Shown one piece after another: positions 8,563-17,995 of a stretch of 64,000 nt of DNA. The notes beneath the pieces were generated by a model, which searched no databases, was not told the DNA's origin, and saw only the letters and a program-made list of their open reading frames with translations. The stretch comes from CAVZAB01 sp963773155 (lineage in GTDB: Bacteria > Pseudomonadota > Alphaproteobacteria > Rhizobiales > Beijerinckiaceae): the NCBI GenBank assembly GCA_963773155.1, contig CAVZAB010000004.1:62001-126000 (forward strand), read 5' to 3'. Made by a program: the position numbers and the translations under genes. Numbering within the stretch: the stretch's first letter is position 1; the number at the start of each line of letters is the position of its first letter.

Positions 8563-9468
8563 TTGAGCGTCCCCTCGATCGCCGCCTCCGAACACAAGTT
8601 CTATCTCAAGGGCTGCCTACTCGTGTTGGCGGCAGGCCTGTTCTGGAGCTTCACCGGGTTGATGATGCGCCTGGCAACCCATAGCGACGCCTGGCAATAT
8701 CTCGGCTATCGCTCACTCGGGATCGGCCTAACTGCGGTTTTGTGGAGCCGCTGGCAGGGCGGCAGCGGTCCACTGGCAGGACTTGTGGCGTTGCGCTCGC
8801 TCGGTCTTGCGGCGGTGCTCTCGATTTCGCTCGCCTCGACTGCCTTCATTGTCGCGGCGAAGTCGACGACAATTGCCAATACGCTGTTTCTGTCCTCCTG
8901 CTCGCCTTTGCTCGCCGCGACGCTTGGCTTCGCCTTTCTCGGCGAAGGTCTAACGCGCCAAATTCTTGCCGCCATATTGGTCGGCCTGATCGGCGTCGTT
9001 GTCATGGTCAGCGGCGAAATTTCCGCCGGCAACCAGTTCGGGAATGTGATGGCCTTCTGCTCGGCGCTCGGTTTTGCCGGCTATACGATTTGCCTGCGGC
9101 GGGCCGGTGCCCGCGATCTCAGTTCTGTGGTGTTCGGCTATGCCTCGCTGACTGCCCTTCTGGCGGCTGTCGTGACCCTTTTCAACGGCCAGCCGCTGTT
9201 GCCGCCGGCCGAAGACATTCTCATCGCGCTGTTGAACGGGATCGTCCCGCTCGGTATCGGCACTATCCTCTACCAGAAGGGCGCGCCCTTCATTCCGGCC
9301 GTCGGTCTCGCCTTTCTGTCGCAGACAGAGGCGGTATTCGGCCCGCTTTGGGTCTGGCTTTTTCTCGCCGAGACACCGCTGCCCTCGACTCTTCTCGGCG
9401 GCGCCATCATTCTGACGGCGGTGATCGTCATGGCCCTGTCCGGAACAAACCAGCGTTTGAAGACCTAG
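8563..9468 (+). CDS. EamA/DMT-superfamily permease
   Basis: An inner-membrane protein of about 300 residues with ten predicted hydrophobic helices arranged as two EamA repeats. The second repeat begins around FGNVMAFCSALGFAGYT. Family members export amino acids or metabolites, or take them up by exchange; the substrate cannot be told from sequence. The TTG at 8563 is chosen because AGGAG at 8543-8547 and AAGGCGG lie upstream. The frame is also open from a TTG at 8521. It stands alone between the proline-racemase-like gene and the convergent GH127 operon, so a role in the same catabolic region is possible but unproven. Confidence 0.82.
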   Translation: MSVPSIAASEHKFYLKGCLLVLAAGLFWSFTGLMMRLATHSDAWQYLGYRSLGIGLTAVLWSRWQGGSGPLAGLVALRSLGLAAVLSISLASTAFIVAAKSTTIANTLFLSSCSPLLAATLGFAFLGEGLTRQILAAILVGLIGVVVMVSGEISAGNQFGNVMAFCSALGFAGYTICLRRAGARDLSSVVFGYASLTALLAAVVTLFNGQPLLPPAEDILIALLNGIVPLGIGTILYQKGAPFIPAVGLAFLSQTEAVFGPLWVWLFLAETPLPSTLLGGAIILTAVIVMALSGTNQRLKT

Positions 9469-9616
9469 CTGCATATTGTAAAGAACCGAGTTTTCTAAGG
9501 CGCTCAAGCTGAAAATCCCCGCCAAGAGGGTCGATGGCGAGATTCACAAGTCGGTCGCACATCCAATAACGGAAAACCCATTTCTAGAAATCCCGATTTG
9601 ACATTTCAAGCACGGC

Positions 9617-11593
9617 CTAACCATCCTCGCATTCGGCCAGCCAGACACTCATGCCGCCCGGCGCGCGGTTCGCCCAAAGACAATAGGGTATCGCAATCAG
9701 CCTCGTCGCTTGCCTCGCCTCGTCGCCCGCGGCCGGCCGGTAGAGCACGCTGTCCCAGCCGGCAAGGCCGACCCGTCGGGCCGCAGCAACGAGCGTCACG
9801 ATGCCGCCGAATAGATCGTTCCGGAACTCGGTTTCGATTGGCGTCGATCGCAGCAAGCGCAGGCGATGCGGCGGCGCCTCATTGTCGGTTTCCTCAACAC
9901 AATAGACGAGCGGCCCGCGGGTGAGCGCGACACGAAGAATATCCGCCTCGACATCCGGATGGGCGCATAGGCGGACGATTGTCATCGGCAGGTCGAGTAG
10001 GACGCGATCGCCGCTCTGCCAAAGCCGCTCGATGCGTATATACCCTTCGCTGCCGACCGCCGATAGATCGATCGGCGACCCGTTGAGCGTCAGTGATGGC
10101 GACCGGCACCAAGCCGGCAACCGTAGGCTCAGGGCGAATGCAACCGGGCGATCGGTGGCGACGCTGAGCTCTATCCTCCCGTCCCAGGGATAATCGGTGG
10201 CCTGCGTCAGGTTCAATCTGGTTCCGCCAATCTCGAACTGCGCTCGGCTCGCAGCATAGAGATGGCAAACGATCTCGGGCCCGGCCTGTGCATAGGCATA
10301 GGCGCCAAGCGAGCCCACGAGACGGGCGAGGTTGGTCGCGCAGCACGGACATTCATGCCAGGTCCAGCGGCGGTGCTGCCCGCGGCTCGCCAGCGGATTC
10401 TCATAAAAATAGGCTTCGCCCCGCCAACTCAGCCCTGAGAGGGCACCATTGAAAAGTGCTCGTTCCAGAACGTCGCCATAGCGCCGGTCGGGCGCAAATT
10501 GCAGCATCCGTTGCGCCCAGAATATCAGCCCGATCGAGGCGCAGGTCTCCGCATAGGCCGAATCGTTGGGCAGCTCGTAGGCGCCGGCGAAGCCCTCGCT
10601 GCGGGCCGAAGAGCCAAGGCCGCCGGTTATATAGAGCTGCGTCGAAACGAGATCGTCCCACAAGCGTTCACAGGCCGAAAACAGACGCATGTCGCCGCGC
10701 TCGTAGGCGACATCGGCCATAGCCGCGTAAAGATACATGGCGCGCACGGCATGGCCCGCCACGTGGGTCTGCTCGCGAACCGGCAGATGCGACTGGGTAT
10801 AGGCATGGCTCGCAAAATAATAGTCGCGCGGATCCTCGCCGCGTTCGATCGCCTCGAGATCGAAATAATGCGGGCGCCGGCCGCGTTCATCGATAAAATA
10901 CGTGGCGAGGTCAAGATAGGCTTGCTGATTGGTCGTCCGGTACAATCGGACAAGGGCCAATTCGATTTCCGGATGGCCGCAATAGCCGCGGCTCTGTCCC
11001 GGTCCGCGCCCGAACCGCGCCGCGATATGATCGGCATAGCGCACGGCAACATGCAGAAGCCGATCTGCCCCCGTCGCCTCGAACAAAGCGATCGCGGCCT
11101 CGATCAGGTGGCCGGCGCAATAGAGTTCATGCTGCTCACGCAAGTTGCGCCATTTGGCCTGCGGTGCCCGCCGCGTGAACCAGCTGTTCAAATAGCCATC
11201 GGCTTCCTGGGCGCCCGCCAGGCGGGTAACAGCCGCATCAACAAAAGCCGCCAGTGCCGGATCGTCGCCTTTGGCCAAGCAATAGGCCGCCGCCTCGATC
11301 CATTTCGCCAGATCCGAATCCCACAGCATCTGCAGCGAAAGGGCATGGGTCTTTTGAACGGGGTGGCGGGGCGAGGCGGGCGGTGAGGAGACCGTCAGTG
11401 CCTCCAGCACCCCGGACTGTTCAAGCGACTGCCATTGGTTCGGCAGCGCTCGCCTTCGCACCGCGGCCTGCCGGGTGGCGAGAAAGCCTTCGCAAAAATC
11501 GATACGCGCCGCAGCGAGCCCCGCCAGCCTACTCTTGGACGTCGCCCCGGCACAAGCGGCAGCACCCGGACCGGGCCAAGATCCGTCAGTCAT
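9617..11593 (-). CDS. GH127 family beta-L-arabinofuranosidase (formerly DUF1680)
   Basis: A protein of about 658 residues with an (alpha/alpha)6 barrel typical of GH127. The zinc/thiolate site is intact: E349 and C351 in YAETCASIG, and C417-C418 in WHECPCCATN. In the Bifidobacterium enzyme HypBA1 the equivalent cysteine is the nucleophile that cleaves beta-L-arabinofuranosides from hydroxyproline-linked glycans. No signal peptide is present, so the substrate must be imported. The ATG at 11593 overlaps the stop of the upstream enolase-like gene (ATGACTGA), indicating translational coupling. It is the last gene of an operon starting with an ABC importer at 15918. Substrate beyond beta-L-Araf is inference. 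Confidence 0.85.
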   Translation of the reverse strand: MTDGSWPGPGAAACAGATSKSRLAGLAAARIDFCEGFLATRQAAVRRRALPNQWQSLEQSGVLEALTVSSPPASPRHPVQKTHALSLQMLWDSDLAKWIEAAAYCLAKGDDPALAAFVDAAVTRLAGAQEADGYLNSWFTRRAPQAKWRNLREQHELYCAGHLIEAAIALFEATGADRLLHVAVRYADHIAARFGRGPGQSRGYCGHPEIELALVRLYRTTNQQAYLDLATYFIDERGRRPHYFDLEAIERGEDPRDYYFASHAYTQSHLPVREQTHVAGHAVRAMYLYAAMADVAYERGDMRLFSACERLWDDLVSTQLYITGGLGSSARSEGFAGAYELPNDSAYAETCASIGLIFWAQRMLQFAPDRRYGDVLERALFNGALSGLSWRGEAYFYENPLASRGQHRRWTWHECPCCATNLARLVGSLGAYAYAQAGPEIVCHLYAASRAQFEIGGTRLNLTQATDYPWDGRIELSVATDRPVAFALSLRLPAWCRSPSLTLNGSPIDLSAVGSEGYIRIERLWQSGDRVLLDLPMTIVRLCAHPDVEADILRVALTRGPLVYCVEETDNEAPPHRLRLLRSTPIETEFRNDLFGGIVTLVAAARRVGLAGWDSVLYRPAAGDEARQATRLIAIPYCLWANRAPGGMSVWLAECEDG

Positions 11594-12722
11594 AGGTCGC
11601 AAACTCACCATGCTTGCGATAGGCCTCCTGGTAATGATGCAGCTTCGCCTCGTCGACCTCAACGCCCAAGCCCGGCGCCTCGATGCGACCCCACAGCGGA
11701 CCGTCGGCAATCGGCAATCGTTCGGTCAATATGTCGTCGGCCATAATCTGCGCCGTTTGCTGGTGGCCCAGACAGGCGTTTGGCGCCGCAAGCATCATGT
11801 GCTGGCAGGCAGCGGCGGTCAGGCCGAGTTCGCCGTGCGTGTGCTTGCAGACCTGCCAGCCTTCAAGATGGCTAGTCCAGACCAACGTGTGAAACCGCAG
11901 CAGAGAGCCGACCCAATAGGGGCTGAAACAGAGGTAGTCGCCGCAGCGGCTCTTGATCAAACGATATGCGTCCGCCTCCCGCCACAGGCCTTCGTTCACG
12001 CAAAGGGGCACTTCGGTACGGGCCCGTAAATCGATCATGTTTTCAAGCGGATCTATGCGGACGGGGGCCTCGACGAAATCAATGTCGAAGCGATCGTGCC
12101 ATCGCTTCAGCAATCGGACCGCCTGTGGTTGGGTCCAGGATTGATTGACGTCAATCCGAATCTTTCGCTGCGGGCCAATGCCATCGCGCAGCGCCTCGAG
12201 CATCGCCTCTTCGCGTTGTTCGTCACGGCCCGCCTTGATGTAGTAACAGCCGTAGCCTCGCTGCACGCCATCGGCGGCCTGCCTTGCGATTTCGACCGGG
12301 CTTGCCCAATCCATATAATAGAAATAATCGATCGATTCGCGCAGCGCACCACCAAACAGACGGTAGAGCGGCTGGCCGCAGGCCTTGCCGCTGAGATCCC
12401 ACAAAGCCATGTCGATGCCGGCATAGGCGAAGTTCCCGGTCATCGGCTGGAAGGCCCATACGCCGTGGACGGCCAATTCTCGATGGATCGCTTCCTTGTC
12501 CCAGGGATCGCGGCCGATCACCAATGGCCGCATCGCGCGAACCGCCGATTCGATCCCGGCCGTATCGGCGGCCCGGGTGCATTCGCCCCAACCGATGAGA
12601 CCGGAATCCGTGGTAATCTTCACGATGACGTCGGTGATACCGCCTCTGTTGATCAGAGAACTCGCCTCGACACGCCGATAGGGGACGCGAACCGTAAACG
12701 TTTCGAGCGCGGTTATTTTCAT
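11586..12722 (-). CDS. Mandelate racemase/muconate lactonizing enzyme family (enolase superfamily) protein
   Basis: A complete 378-residue cytosolic enolase-superfamily enzyme. The metal ligands are readable: D191 (IRIDVNQSW), E218 (DFVEAP) and E244 (CVNEGLW). The second-strand base region reads YYIKAG (K163), and a C-terminal histidine lies in VCKHTHGELG (H294/H296). Such enzymes abstract the alpha proton of a carboxylate, giving dehydration of sugar acids, racemisation or cycloisomerisation. Placement between an ABC importer and a GH127 arabinofuranosidase favours a sugar-acid dehydratase or an amino-acid-derivative epimerase. The start is 9 bases after the permease stop. The exact reaction cannot be assigned. 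Confidence 0.85.
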   Translation of the reverse strand: MKITALETFTVRVPYRRVEASSLINRGGITDVIVKITTDSGLIGWGECTRAADTAGIESAVRAMRPLVIGRDPWDKEAIHRELAVHGVWAFQPMTGNFAYAGIDMALWDLSGKACGQPLYRLFGGALRESIDYFYYMDWASPVEIARQAADGVQRGYGCYYIKAGRDEQREEAMLEALRDGIGPQRKIRIDVNQSWTQPQAVRLLKRWHDRFDIDFVEAPVRIDPLENMIDLRARTEVPLCVNEGLWREADAYRLIKSRCGDYLCFSPYWVGSLLRFHTLVWTSHLEGWQVCKHTHGELGLTAAACQHMMLAAPNACLGHQQTAQIMADDILTERLPIADGPLWGRIEAPGLGVEVDEAKLHHYQEAYRKHGEFATYD

Positions 12723-12731
12723 AATCAGCTC

Positions 12732-13409
12732 CTAATGGCGGTAATTGAGACGGTGTTCCATATAGCGGACACCCAGCGACAGCGGGTAACTCATCGCAAA
12801 ATAGAAAGCGGCGGCCATGACGAATACGGCCATTGGCTCGAAACTTGAAGAAGCAAGATCCTTGGCGCGCAGCATAAGTTCCGGGGCCGCGATCAGTGCG
12901 CAGACTGCGGTGTCCTTGAGGAGTCCAATGGCATAATTGGCGACTGGAGGCAGAACGATGCGGGCGGCCTGCGGCAGAATAATATATGTCAAGGCGGTTA
13001 CCGGCGTCATGCCGAGTGAATAGGCGGCTTCTTTTTGGCCACCATGCAGGGCCTCAATCCCCGACCGGAACACTTCCGAGAGAATCGCCCCGCCATGAAG
13101 GCCAAGACCGATGACGGCCGCCGAAAAGGACGACAAAATCAGCCAGGTCGCGCCGATCTGCGGCGGCACAAAATAGACGATATAGAGAATGACCAGCGAG
13201 GGCAGACCGCGGGCGATCTCGACGTAACTGATGGCGGCGGAGCGCAAAAGCCAGTGCCGCGACAGCCGCGCCAGCGACAGGGCGAGACCGAGGCCGACGG
13301 CCGCGAAAAACGACACGATCGTCAGCTTCAGCGTGCCGAGCGAGGCCAGCATCATCTGCGGCAGCCATTCCCGGATATTGTCATGATAGGCCGCGAGTAA
13401 TTCGCTCAT
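12732..13409 (-). CDS. Polar amino-acid type ABC transporter permease
   Basis: A 225-residue HisM/GlnP-type inner-membrane permease with about five membrane helices. It carries the EAA loop that docks the ATPase (EALHGGQKEAAYSLGMTP) and the ARIVLPPVANY follow-on. It is the second of two permeases; its ATG lies 10 bases beyond the stop of the first. With the ATPase (14091) and the binding protein (14998) it makes one importer. The polar amino acid class transports amino acids, opines and small amino-acid conjugates, which leaves room for glycosylated hydroxyproline as substrate here. Confidence 0.9.
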   Translation of the reverse strand: MSELLAAYHDNIREWLPQMMLASLGTLKLTIVSFFAAVGLGLALSLARLSRHWLLRSAAISYVEIARGLPSLVILYIVYFVPPQIGATWLILSSFSAAVIGLGLHGGAILSEVFRSGIEALHGGQKEAAYSLGMTPVTALTYIILPQAARIVLPPVANYAIGLLKDTAVCALIAAPELMLRAKDLASSSFEPMAVFVMAAAFYFAMSYPLSLGVRYMEHRLNYRH

Positions 13410-13419
13410 GATTGTTCCA

Positions 13420-14073
13420 TTATTGCCAGCTGCGCCTGGACTTTTCGAGCATGGCGACCAGTCGCGACATCGGAATGGTCATGCACAGATAGAGCAGGCC
13501 AGCGAGCAGATAAACCTGCATGCTTTGCAAGGTCTCGGTCACCAGATTTCTGGCAAAGAACATGATCTCGGGCGCGGCAACCACCGAGACGAGCGCGGTG
13601 TCCTTGATCAGCACGATTGAAAAATTGGTGATCGGTGGGATCATGATCCGCAGGGCCTGCGGCAGAATTATGTATTGCATGGCATGGCGCGGGGTCAGGC
13701 CAAGTGACAGGGCCGCCTCGAGCTGACCCTTGTGGATCGCTTCGATGCCGGCCCGGTAGATCTCTGCGAGGTAGGCCGCACCGTTGAGCCCAAGGCCGGC
13801 TATGGCTGCCATTACCGGGGTCGGGTGCAGGCCGAGATCGGGCAAGCCGAAATAGATAATGAACAATTGCGCCAAGGCCGGCGTTCCACGCATAATTTCG
13901 ACATAGGCAGCGGCAAGAAATCGAATGATCCGCCAATGAGATCGCCGCAAGAGGGCGATGACAAGCCCCAGAATCAGCGCGACCACCAGCGCCCCGATGG
14001 CGACCTTCACGGTCATCACGGCGCCACCCAAAAGCACGCGTAGAAAGTAAAGAAGACGCTCACTTAAGATCAT
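13420..14073 (-). CDS. Polar amino-acid type ABC transporter permease
   Basis: A 217-residue inner-membrane permease, partner of the gene at 12732. It shows the family hallmarks: a first helix, a YVEIMRGTPALAQLF segment and the EAA loop EAIHKGQLEAALSLGLTPRH. Heteromeric pairs of this type form the pore of HisQM-like importers. It is transcribed directly after the ATPase gene, with a 17-base gap, and is almost certainly in the same operon. Confidence 0.9.
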   Translation of the reverse strand: MILSERLLYFLRVLLGGAVMTVKVAIGALVVALILGLVIALLRRSHWRIIRFLAAAYVEIMRGTPALAQLFIIYFGLPDLGLHPTPVMAAIAGLGLNGAAYLAEIYRAGIEAIHKGQLEAALSLGLTPRHAMQYIILPQALRIMIPPITNFSIVLIKDTALVSVVAAPEIMFFARNLVTETLQSMQVYLLAGLLYLCMTIPMSRLVAMLEKSRRSWQ

Positions 14074-14090
14074 CCGTCGCGTCCTCGATC

Positions 14091-14879
14091 TCAGCGCTCG
14101 CGGATCTGGTTCAGGAAGCTGCGTGTTCGCGCATGCATGGCGTTGGTCAAAATATCTTGCGGGCGGCCCTGCTCCACGATCTTGCCATGATCCATGAAAA
14201 TGACTCGATCCGACACTTCGCCGGCAAACTGGATTTCGTGGGTTACGATGACCATCGTACGACCCTCGGCGGCCAATTCACGCATCACTCTGAGCACCTC
14301 GCCGACGAGTTCCGGGTCGAGTGCCGAGGTTGCCTCGTCAAAGAGCATGAGCTTCGGCTGCATGCAGAGAACCCGGGCGATGGCGACTCGCTGCTGCTGC
14401 CCGCCGGACAGACGCTCGGGAAATTCCTCGATTTTGTGACCGAGTCCGACCTTGCGCAGCATGTCGCGGCCGCGCTCGTCGGCCGCCTCACGTGACAATC
14501 CGAGAACCTTGCGCGGCGCTATCGTCACGTTGTCGAGCGCCGATAGGTGCGGGAATAGGTTGAATCGCTGGAAGACAAAGCCGATCTCGCGACGCTCCTT
14601 GGCAAGCTCGCGGTCGCTGAGGTTAACATAGGACTCCCCGACCTTCTGGGTTCCGATCAGAGTACCATCGATATAGATCTGGCCCGACGTCGGCTTCTCC
14701 AGATAATTGATGCACCGCAATAGCGTCGTCTTGCCCGAGCCGCTCGGACCGATTATCGAAACCTTCTCGCCCCTTGCGACGTCCAGATCGATGCCCGCAA
14801 GCACCGCCGTTCCGGAAAATTCCTTGTAGAGCTTCGAGATCCGCAAAAGCGGCATTGGTTGATTTTGGTCTTCGCTCAT
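14091..14879 (-). CDS. Polar amino-acid type ABC transporter ATP-binding protein
   Basis: A 262-residue cytosolic ATPase of the HisP/GlnQ group. It shows Walker A (GPSGSGKTT), the Q-loop ([12 protein letters not shown]), the signature ([15 protein letters not shown]), Walker B ([12 protein letters not shown]) and the switch His (VTHEI). The ATG at 14879 ([18 protein letters not shown]) is preferred over an upstream in-frame start at 15107 because the extra residues are low-complexity and sit over a terminator-like hairpin. It energises the two permeases downstream. The hairpin between the binding-protein gene and this one should lower its expression relative to the binding protein. Confidence 0.9.
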   Translation of the reverse strand: MSEDQNQPMPLLRISKLYKEFSGTAVLAGIDLDVARGEKVSIIGPSGSGKTTLLRCINYLEKPTSGQIYIDGTLIGTQKVGESYVNLSDRELAKERREIGFVFQRFNLFPHLSALDNVTIAPRKVLGLSREAADERGRDMLRKVGLGHKIEEFPERLSGGQQQRVAIARVLCMQPKLMLFDEATSALDPELVGEVLRVMRELAAEGRTMVIVTHEIQFAGEVSDRVIFMDHGKIVEQGRPQDILTNAMHARTRSFLNQIRER

Positions 14880-14950
14880 TGCCCTGATTCCAAACCGGGC
14901 TTCGCGCAGCGCCGGAGCCGGCGCCGCGTCGCAATCGGACCAAATATTGG

Positions 14951-14992
14951 AAAAAAAGAGGCCGGACGTCCGCCGATCGTGGCGGACGTCCG
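14951..14992 (-). terminator. Intrinsic terminator/attenuator after the binding-protein gene
   Basis: On the minus strand, 5 bases after the TAA of the substrate-binding protein, two perfect 12-base arms (14981-14992 and 14963-14974) flank a 6-base loop. A run of seven Ts (14951-14957) follows 5 bases later. Its position inside the operon fits a partial terminator that keeps binding-protein mRNA in excess over ATPase and permease mRNA. Confidence 0.75.
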
Positions 14993-14997
14993 CATGA

Positions 14998-15918
14998 TTA
15001 TTTGAAGCAATGGTCGGCAGTCGGGGCCTTGTAATCGGCCGCGCGGTCGACGCCAATTCTCGGATTCTTCTCAGGCGGCACGAACCAGGCCTTGTCGCCG
15101 AGGCCATATTTCGCCATCGCCTTGACGTTCAAACAATCCTTCCAGACTTCGCCGATCGCGACATTGATCGCATCGGTCAGCGCCGTCTCGCTCTTGTTGA
15201 TTCCGAAAATGACCGAGTATTTCGTCGACATTACCGGATATTTTTCGGGCATAGGATCGAGCGCGACCTGATGCAGATTCCATTCCGGATGCTGAGCAAT
15301 GCCGTATTGCATCAGCGGCGGATCAAGGATGGCCATGTCCAATCGCCCGGCGATCAGGTCCTGCAAGACGCCGTCGGACGTATCGTAGAGTTTGACCTCG
15401 CCAATGCCCTCGACCGTCTTCAACTCGGGGATGAGCGTGAAGCCGGTAACCGTGCCCACCGAATGACCCTTCATATCTGCAAAGGTGTGCCAGTTGTGGT
15501 CGGATTTCTGGGCCAATAGCGTGCCAAAATAATAGATCGGCTCGCTCAGATTCATGATCTTGGTGCGCGACTCGAGCCAGCCCATGGCTCCGTGCATGAT
15601 GTCAATCTTGCCCTGCTTGGTCGATTCGATCTCCGCTGCCCAGTCCATCTGCTGAACCGCCGGTTCCAGTCCGAGCTTCTTTGCGACGAACACCATCAAT
15701 TCGCCGTCGGTGCCGCTCAATTGCCCATCCTTCAATTGCGTCATCGGCATGTCGCCGTTCATGCCGATCGTCAATTTCCCGTCGGCAATCGTCTTTACGG
15801 GTTCGGCTAGGGTCGCGGCATCGAGCGCACCGGTTAGTCCGGTCGCCAGTAACAGGGTCCGGCAGATCCGGGTTGTCCTGGTCGTCGTCGAATGTACGGA
15901 AGTCCAATCCGAATTCAT
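14998..15918 (-). CDS. Amino-acid type ABC transporter substrate-binding protein
   Basis: A 306-residue periplasmic binding protein of the SBP_bac_3 family. The ATG at 15918 is preceded by GGAGGGTAGTC, a strong ribosome site, which fixes the start. A twin-arginine-free signal region ([18 protein letters not shown]) precedes the mature protein. Typical motifs include [11 protein letters not shown], a [17 protein letters not shown] helix and [12 protein letters not shown]. It leads the operon ABC importer - enolase-like enzyme - GH127. Divergent transcription from ridA at 16214 leaves a ~295-base region for promoters. Confidence 0.88.
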   Translation of the reverse strand: MNSDWTSVHSTTTRTTRICRTLLLATGLTGALDAATLAEPVKTIADGKLTIGMNGDMPMTQLKDGQLSGTDGELMVFVAKKLGLEPAVQQMDWAAEIESTKQGKIDIMHGAMGWLESRTKIMNLSEPIYYFGTLLAQKSDHNWHTFADMKGHSVGTVTGFTLIPELKTVEGIGEVKLYDTSDGVLQDLIAGRLDMAILDPPLMQYGIAQHPEWNLHQVALDPMPEKYPVMSTKYSVIFGINKSETALTDAINVAIGEVWKDCLNVKAMAKYGLGDKAWFVPPEKNPRIGVDRAADYKAPTADHCFK

Positions 15919-16213
15919 GACTACCCTCCTGGTTGGTTGCATCGATGCCGCACGTTGGCCGGCCTCGACCCGCTGCTGCCGAGCATTTTTCCTTCGCCCA
16001 AAATCCGCCCGGCGAGCAGCACGATGCTTGCCCAAAGAACCGGCGCGATTAGGACTTGTTCCAGCGAGCCCTCGATACTAACGTTGCCGATCGAAAATGC
16101 GCAAGCCTCGGTCCGGGGTGGCCTTGCGTCAGGCCCATGCGCCGGCCGCTCGAGCGAGCGCCATGACGGCGCAACCTGCCAATGCGATGCGCCAAGGCAA
16201 AGGAGGTGAAGCG

Positions 16214-16738
16214 ATGAAACAGGCGGTTGATACGGGTCTTAGAGCCGAAAACATCCCGCTTGAATGGGCGACCATGGCCGATGGCATTCTCTACACAGCG
16301 CAGATTCCGATGCGGCAAGACGGCTCGATCGAAACCGGCGATATCGCCGCGCAGACAGCCCTCACGCTAGCCAATCTCAAACAGACCCTGGCGGCGGCCG
16401 GCGGCACAATGGCCGACGTGACGCAAGTTTTGATCTATCTGCCGGACCCCGATGATTTTGCCGGCATGAACGCGGCCTATCGGCAATGGTTCACCAGCCC
16501 GTTTCCGAACCGGGCGACTGTAGTCGCCAAACTCATGGTTCCCGGCGCCAGAATTGAAATCGTGGCCTATGCGCACATCGGCTCGCCGAAGGCAGCGCGC
16601 AGGCGGCCGTCGGCCAAGCGTTCGGCTGGCGCTTCCGTCAAACGGGCCAAGGCGGCTGCATCGAAACCCCGTAAGGCGTTGGCAAAGCGGTCGGCTAAGA
16701 CTACGACCAGGAAAGGCGGCGTTCGAGGCCGGCGGTGA
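16214..16738 (+). CDS. RidA family protein with lysine/arginine-rich C-terminal tail
   Basis: A 174-residue protein. Residues 1-~120 are a complete Rid/YjgF domain, the family that hydrolyses reactive enamine/imine intermediates made by PLP enzymes and amino acid oxidases. The remaining ~50 residues are an unusual basic extension rich in Ala, Lys, Arg and Ser (SAKRSAGASVKRAKAAAS), resembling histone H1-like bacterial tails. The start at 16214 is fixed by AGGAGGTGAAGCG. Its stop overlaps the GTG of the DadA-like gene (GTGA), so the two are translationally coupled. That pairing fits RidA clearing the imine released by the dehydrogenase. Confidence 0.85.
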   Translation: MKQAVDTGLRAENIPLEWATMADGILYTAQIPMRQDGSIETGDIAAQTALTLANLKQTLAAAGGTMADVTQVLIYLPDPDDFAGMNAAYRQWFTSPFPNRATVVAKLMVPGARIEIVAYAHIGSPKAARRRPSAKRSAGASVKRAKAAASKPRKALAKRSAKTTTRKGGVRGRR

Positions 16739-17985
16739 AAGTTGTCATCCTCGGCGCCGGCGTCATCGGCACGGCGAGCGCTTGGTACCTATCGCGCGCC
16801 GGCCACGCCGTTGCTGTGATCGATCGGCAACGGGCCCCCGCCCTCGAAACCAGCTATGCCAATGGTGCTCTCCTGACACCTGGCATGGCCGATCCATGGG
16901 CCGCCCCCGGCATTGCCGGCATCATCTGGAAATATCTCGGCCGGGAAGACGCTCCCTTTCTGCTTCGGCTTCACGCCCTTCCCGGCCTGCTTGGCTGGGG
17001 GCGTCAGTTTCTGGCTAACAGCTCGGCCACGAAATGGCGAAAGAATACCGAAAGTGTCTTTGCGCTGGCTGCCTACAGCCAGGCTCTGCTCGAGACTCTA
17101 TCGCATGATCTCGGCCTGCAATATGACCGCAACGATCAGGGTAATCTCCGGGTCTATCGGGATCAGGTTTCGCTGCAAGCCGCCGATCGCGATGCCGCTA
17201 TCTACCGTTCTCTCGGCTTTCCCGTCACCCGCCTCGATGCCGCGGGCTGCGTCACGCTGGAGCCGGCCCTGCGGCCGATCGCCGGCACCCTTGCCGGAGG
17301 CCTGCACTATCCCGGCGACAGGGCCGGTGATTGCTTCGCGTTCACCCAGTCGCTTGCCGCGACCGCCGAAAAGCATGGTGCGCGTTTCCAGTTCGACACG
17401 CGGATCACAGGCCTGCGCCGCAAGGCTGACAACATTCAAGCGGTGGTGACCGATAAGGGCGAGATTACCGGCGACTGCTACGTTCTGGCCTGTGGCAGCG
17501 ATAGCCCGGCCCTCGCCCGGCCGCTCGACCTGACATTGCCAGTCTATCCCGTCAAAGGTTATTCGGCCACTTTGAAACTTGACGGCTGGAATGACCCACC
17601 CAGGTTACCTATCGTGAATTACCATCGGAAAATGGTCGTTATCCGGCTCGGCGAGCGCATTCGACTTGCCGGCAGCGCCGAGTTCGCCGGATTTGACCTG
17701 AGCCCAAGTCCGGCACGCGGCCGCATGCTGCTCGACGCCTTCCAGGAATTGTTCCCCAATTATCCGGGCGGCCTCGCGGTCGAACATTGGTGCGGTCTTC
17801 GACCGATGTGCCCCGATGGTCGACCGATTGTTGGGCAAACGCGTTATCGCAATCTGTTCCTTAATACTGGACATGGATCGCTCGGCTGGACGCTGGCGTG
17901 CGGTTCGGGCAAGGCCGTGGCAGACCTCGTCTCAGGGCACGAGCCCGACCTCGATCTCGCACCCTTCGCGCTTGCCCGCTTCTAG
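16735..17985 (+). CDS. FAD-dependent D-amino-acid dehydrogenase-like oxidoreductase (DadA type)
   Basis: A 416-residue flavoprotein of the DAO superfamily. The N-terminal dinucleotide site is VVILGAGVIGTASAWYLSRA. The C-terminal substrate domain carries CGLRPMCPDGRPIVGQ and a flavin-contact GHGSLGWTLACGSGKA motif, as in DadA. Enzymes of this group oxidise D-amino acids or cis-4-hydroxy-D-proline to imino acids and pass electrons to the respiratory chain. GTG start at 16735 within the ridA stop. It converges on the glutamine synthetase gene with only 10 bases between the stops. The substrate is not certain. A D-hydroxyproline role would suit the neighbours. Confidence 0.85.
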   Translation: MKVVILGAGVIGTASAWYLSRAGHAVAVIDRQRAPALETSYANGALLTPGMADPWAAPGIAGIIWKYLGREDAPFLLRLHALPGLLGWGRQFLANSSATKWRKNTESVFALAAYSQALLETLSHDLGLQYDRNDQGNLRVYRDQVSLQAADRDAAIYRSLGFPVTRLDAAGCVTLEPALRPIAGTLAGGLHYPGDRAGDCFAFTQSLAATAEKHGARFQFDTRITGLRRKADNIQAVVTDKGEITGDCYVLACGSDSPALARPLDLTLPVYPVKGYSATLKLDGWNDPPRLPIVNYHRKMVVIRLGERIRLAGSAEFAGFDLSPSPARGRMLLDAFQELFPNYPGGLAVEHWCGLRPMCPDGRPIVGQTRYRNLFLNTGHGSLGWTLACGSGKAVADLVSGHEPDLDLAPFALARF

Positions 17986-17995
17986 TTGATGCTGC

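Noticed and set aside
9580..9591. ATTTCTAGAAAT palindrome between the EamA gene and GH127
   Set aside because: It lies between convergent gene ends where no operator is expected and is short enough to be chance.
10499..12029. Plus-strand frames opposite GH127 and the enolase-like gene
   Set aside because: Low-complexity shadow frames; the minus strand encodes two proteins with complete active sites.
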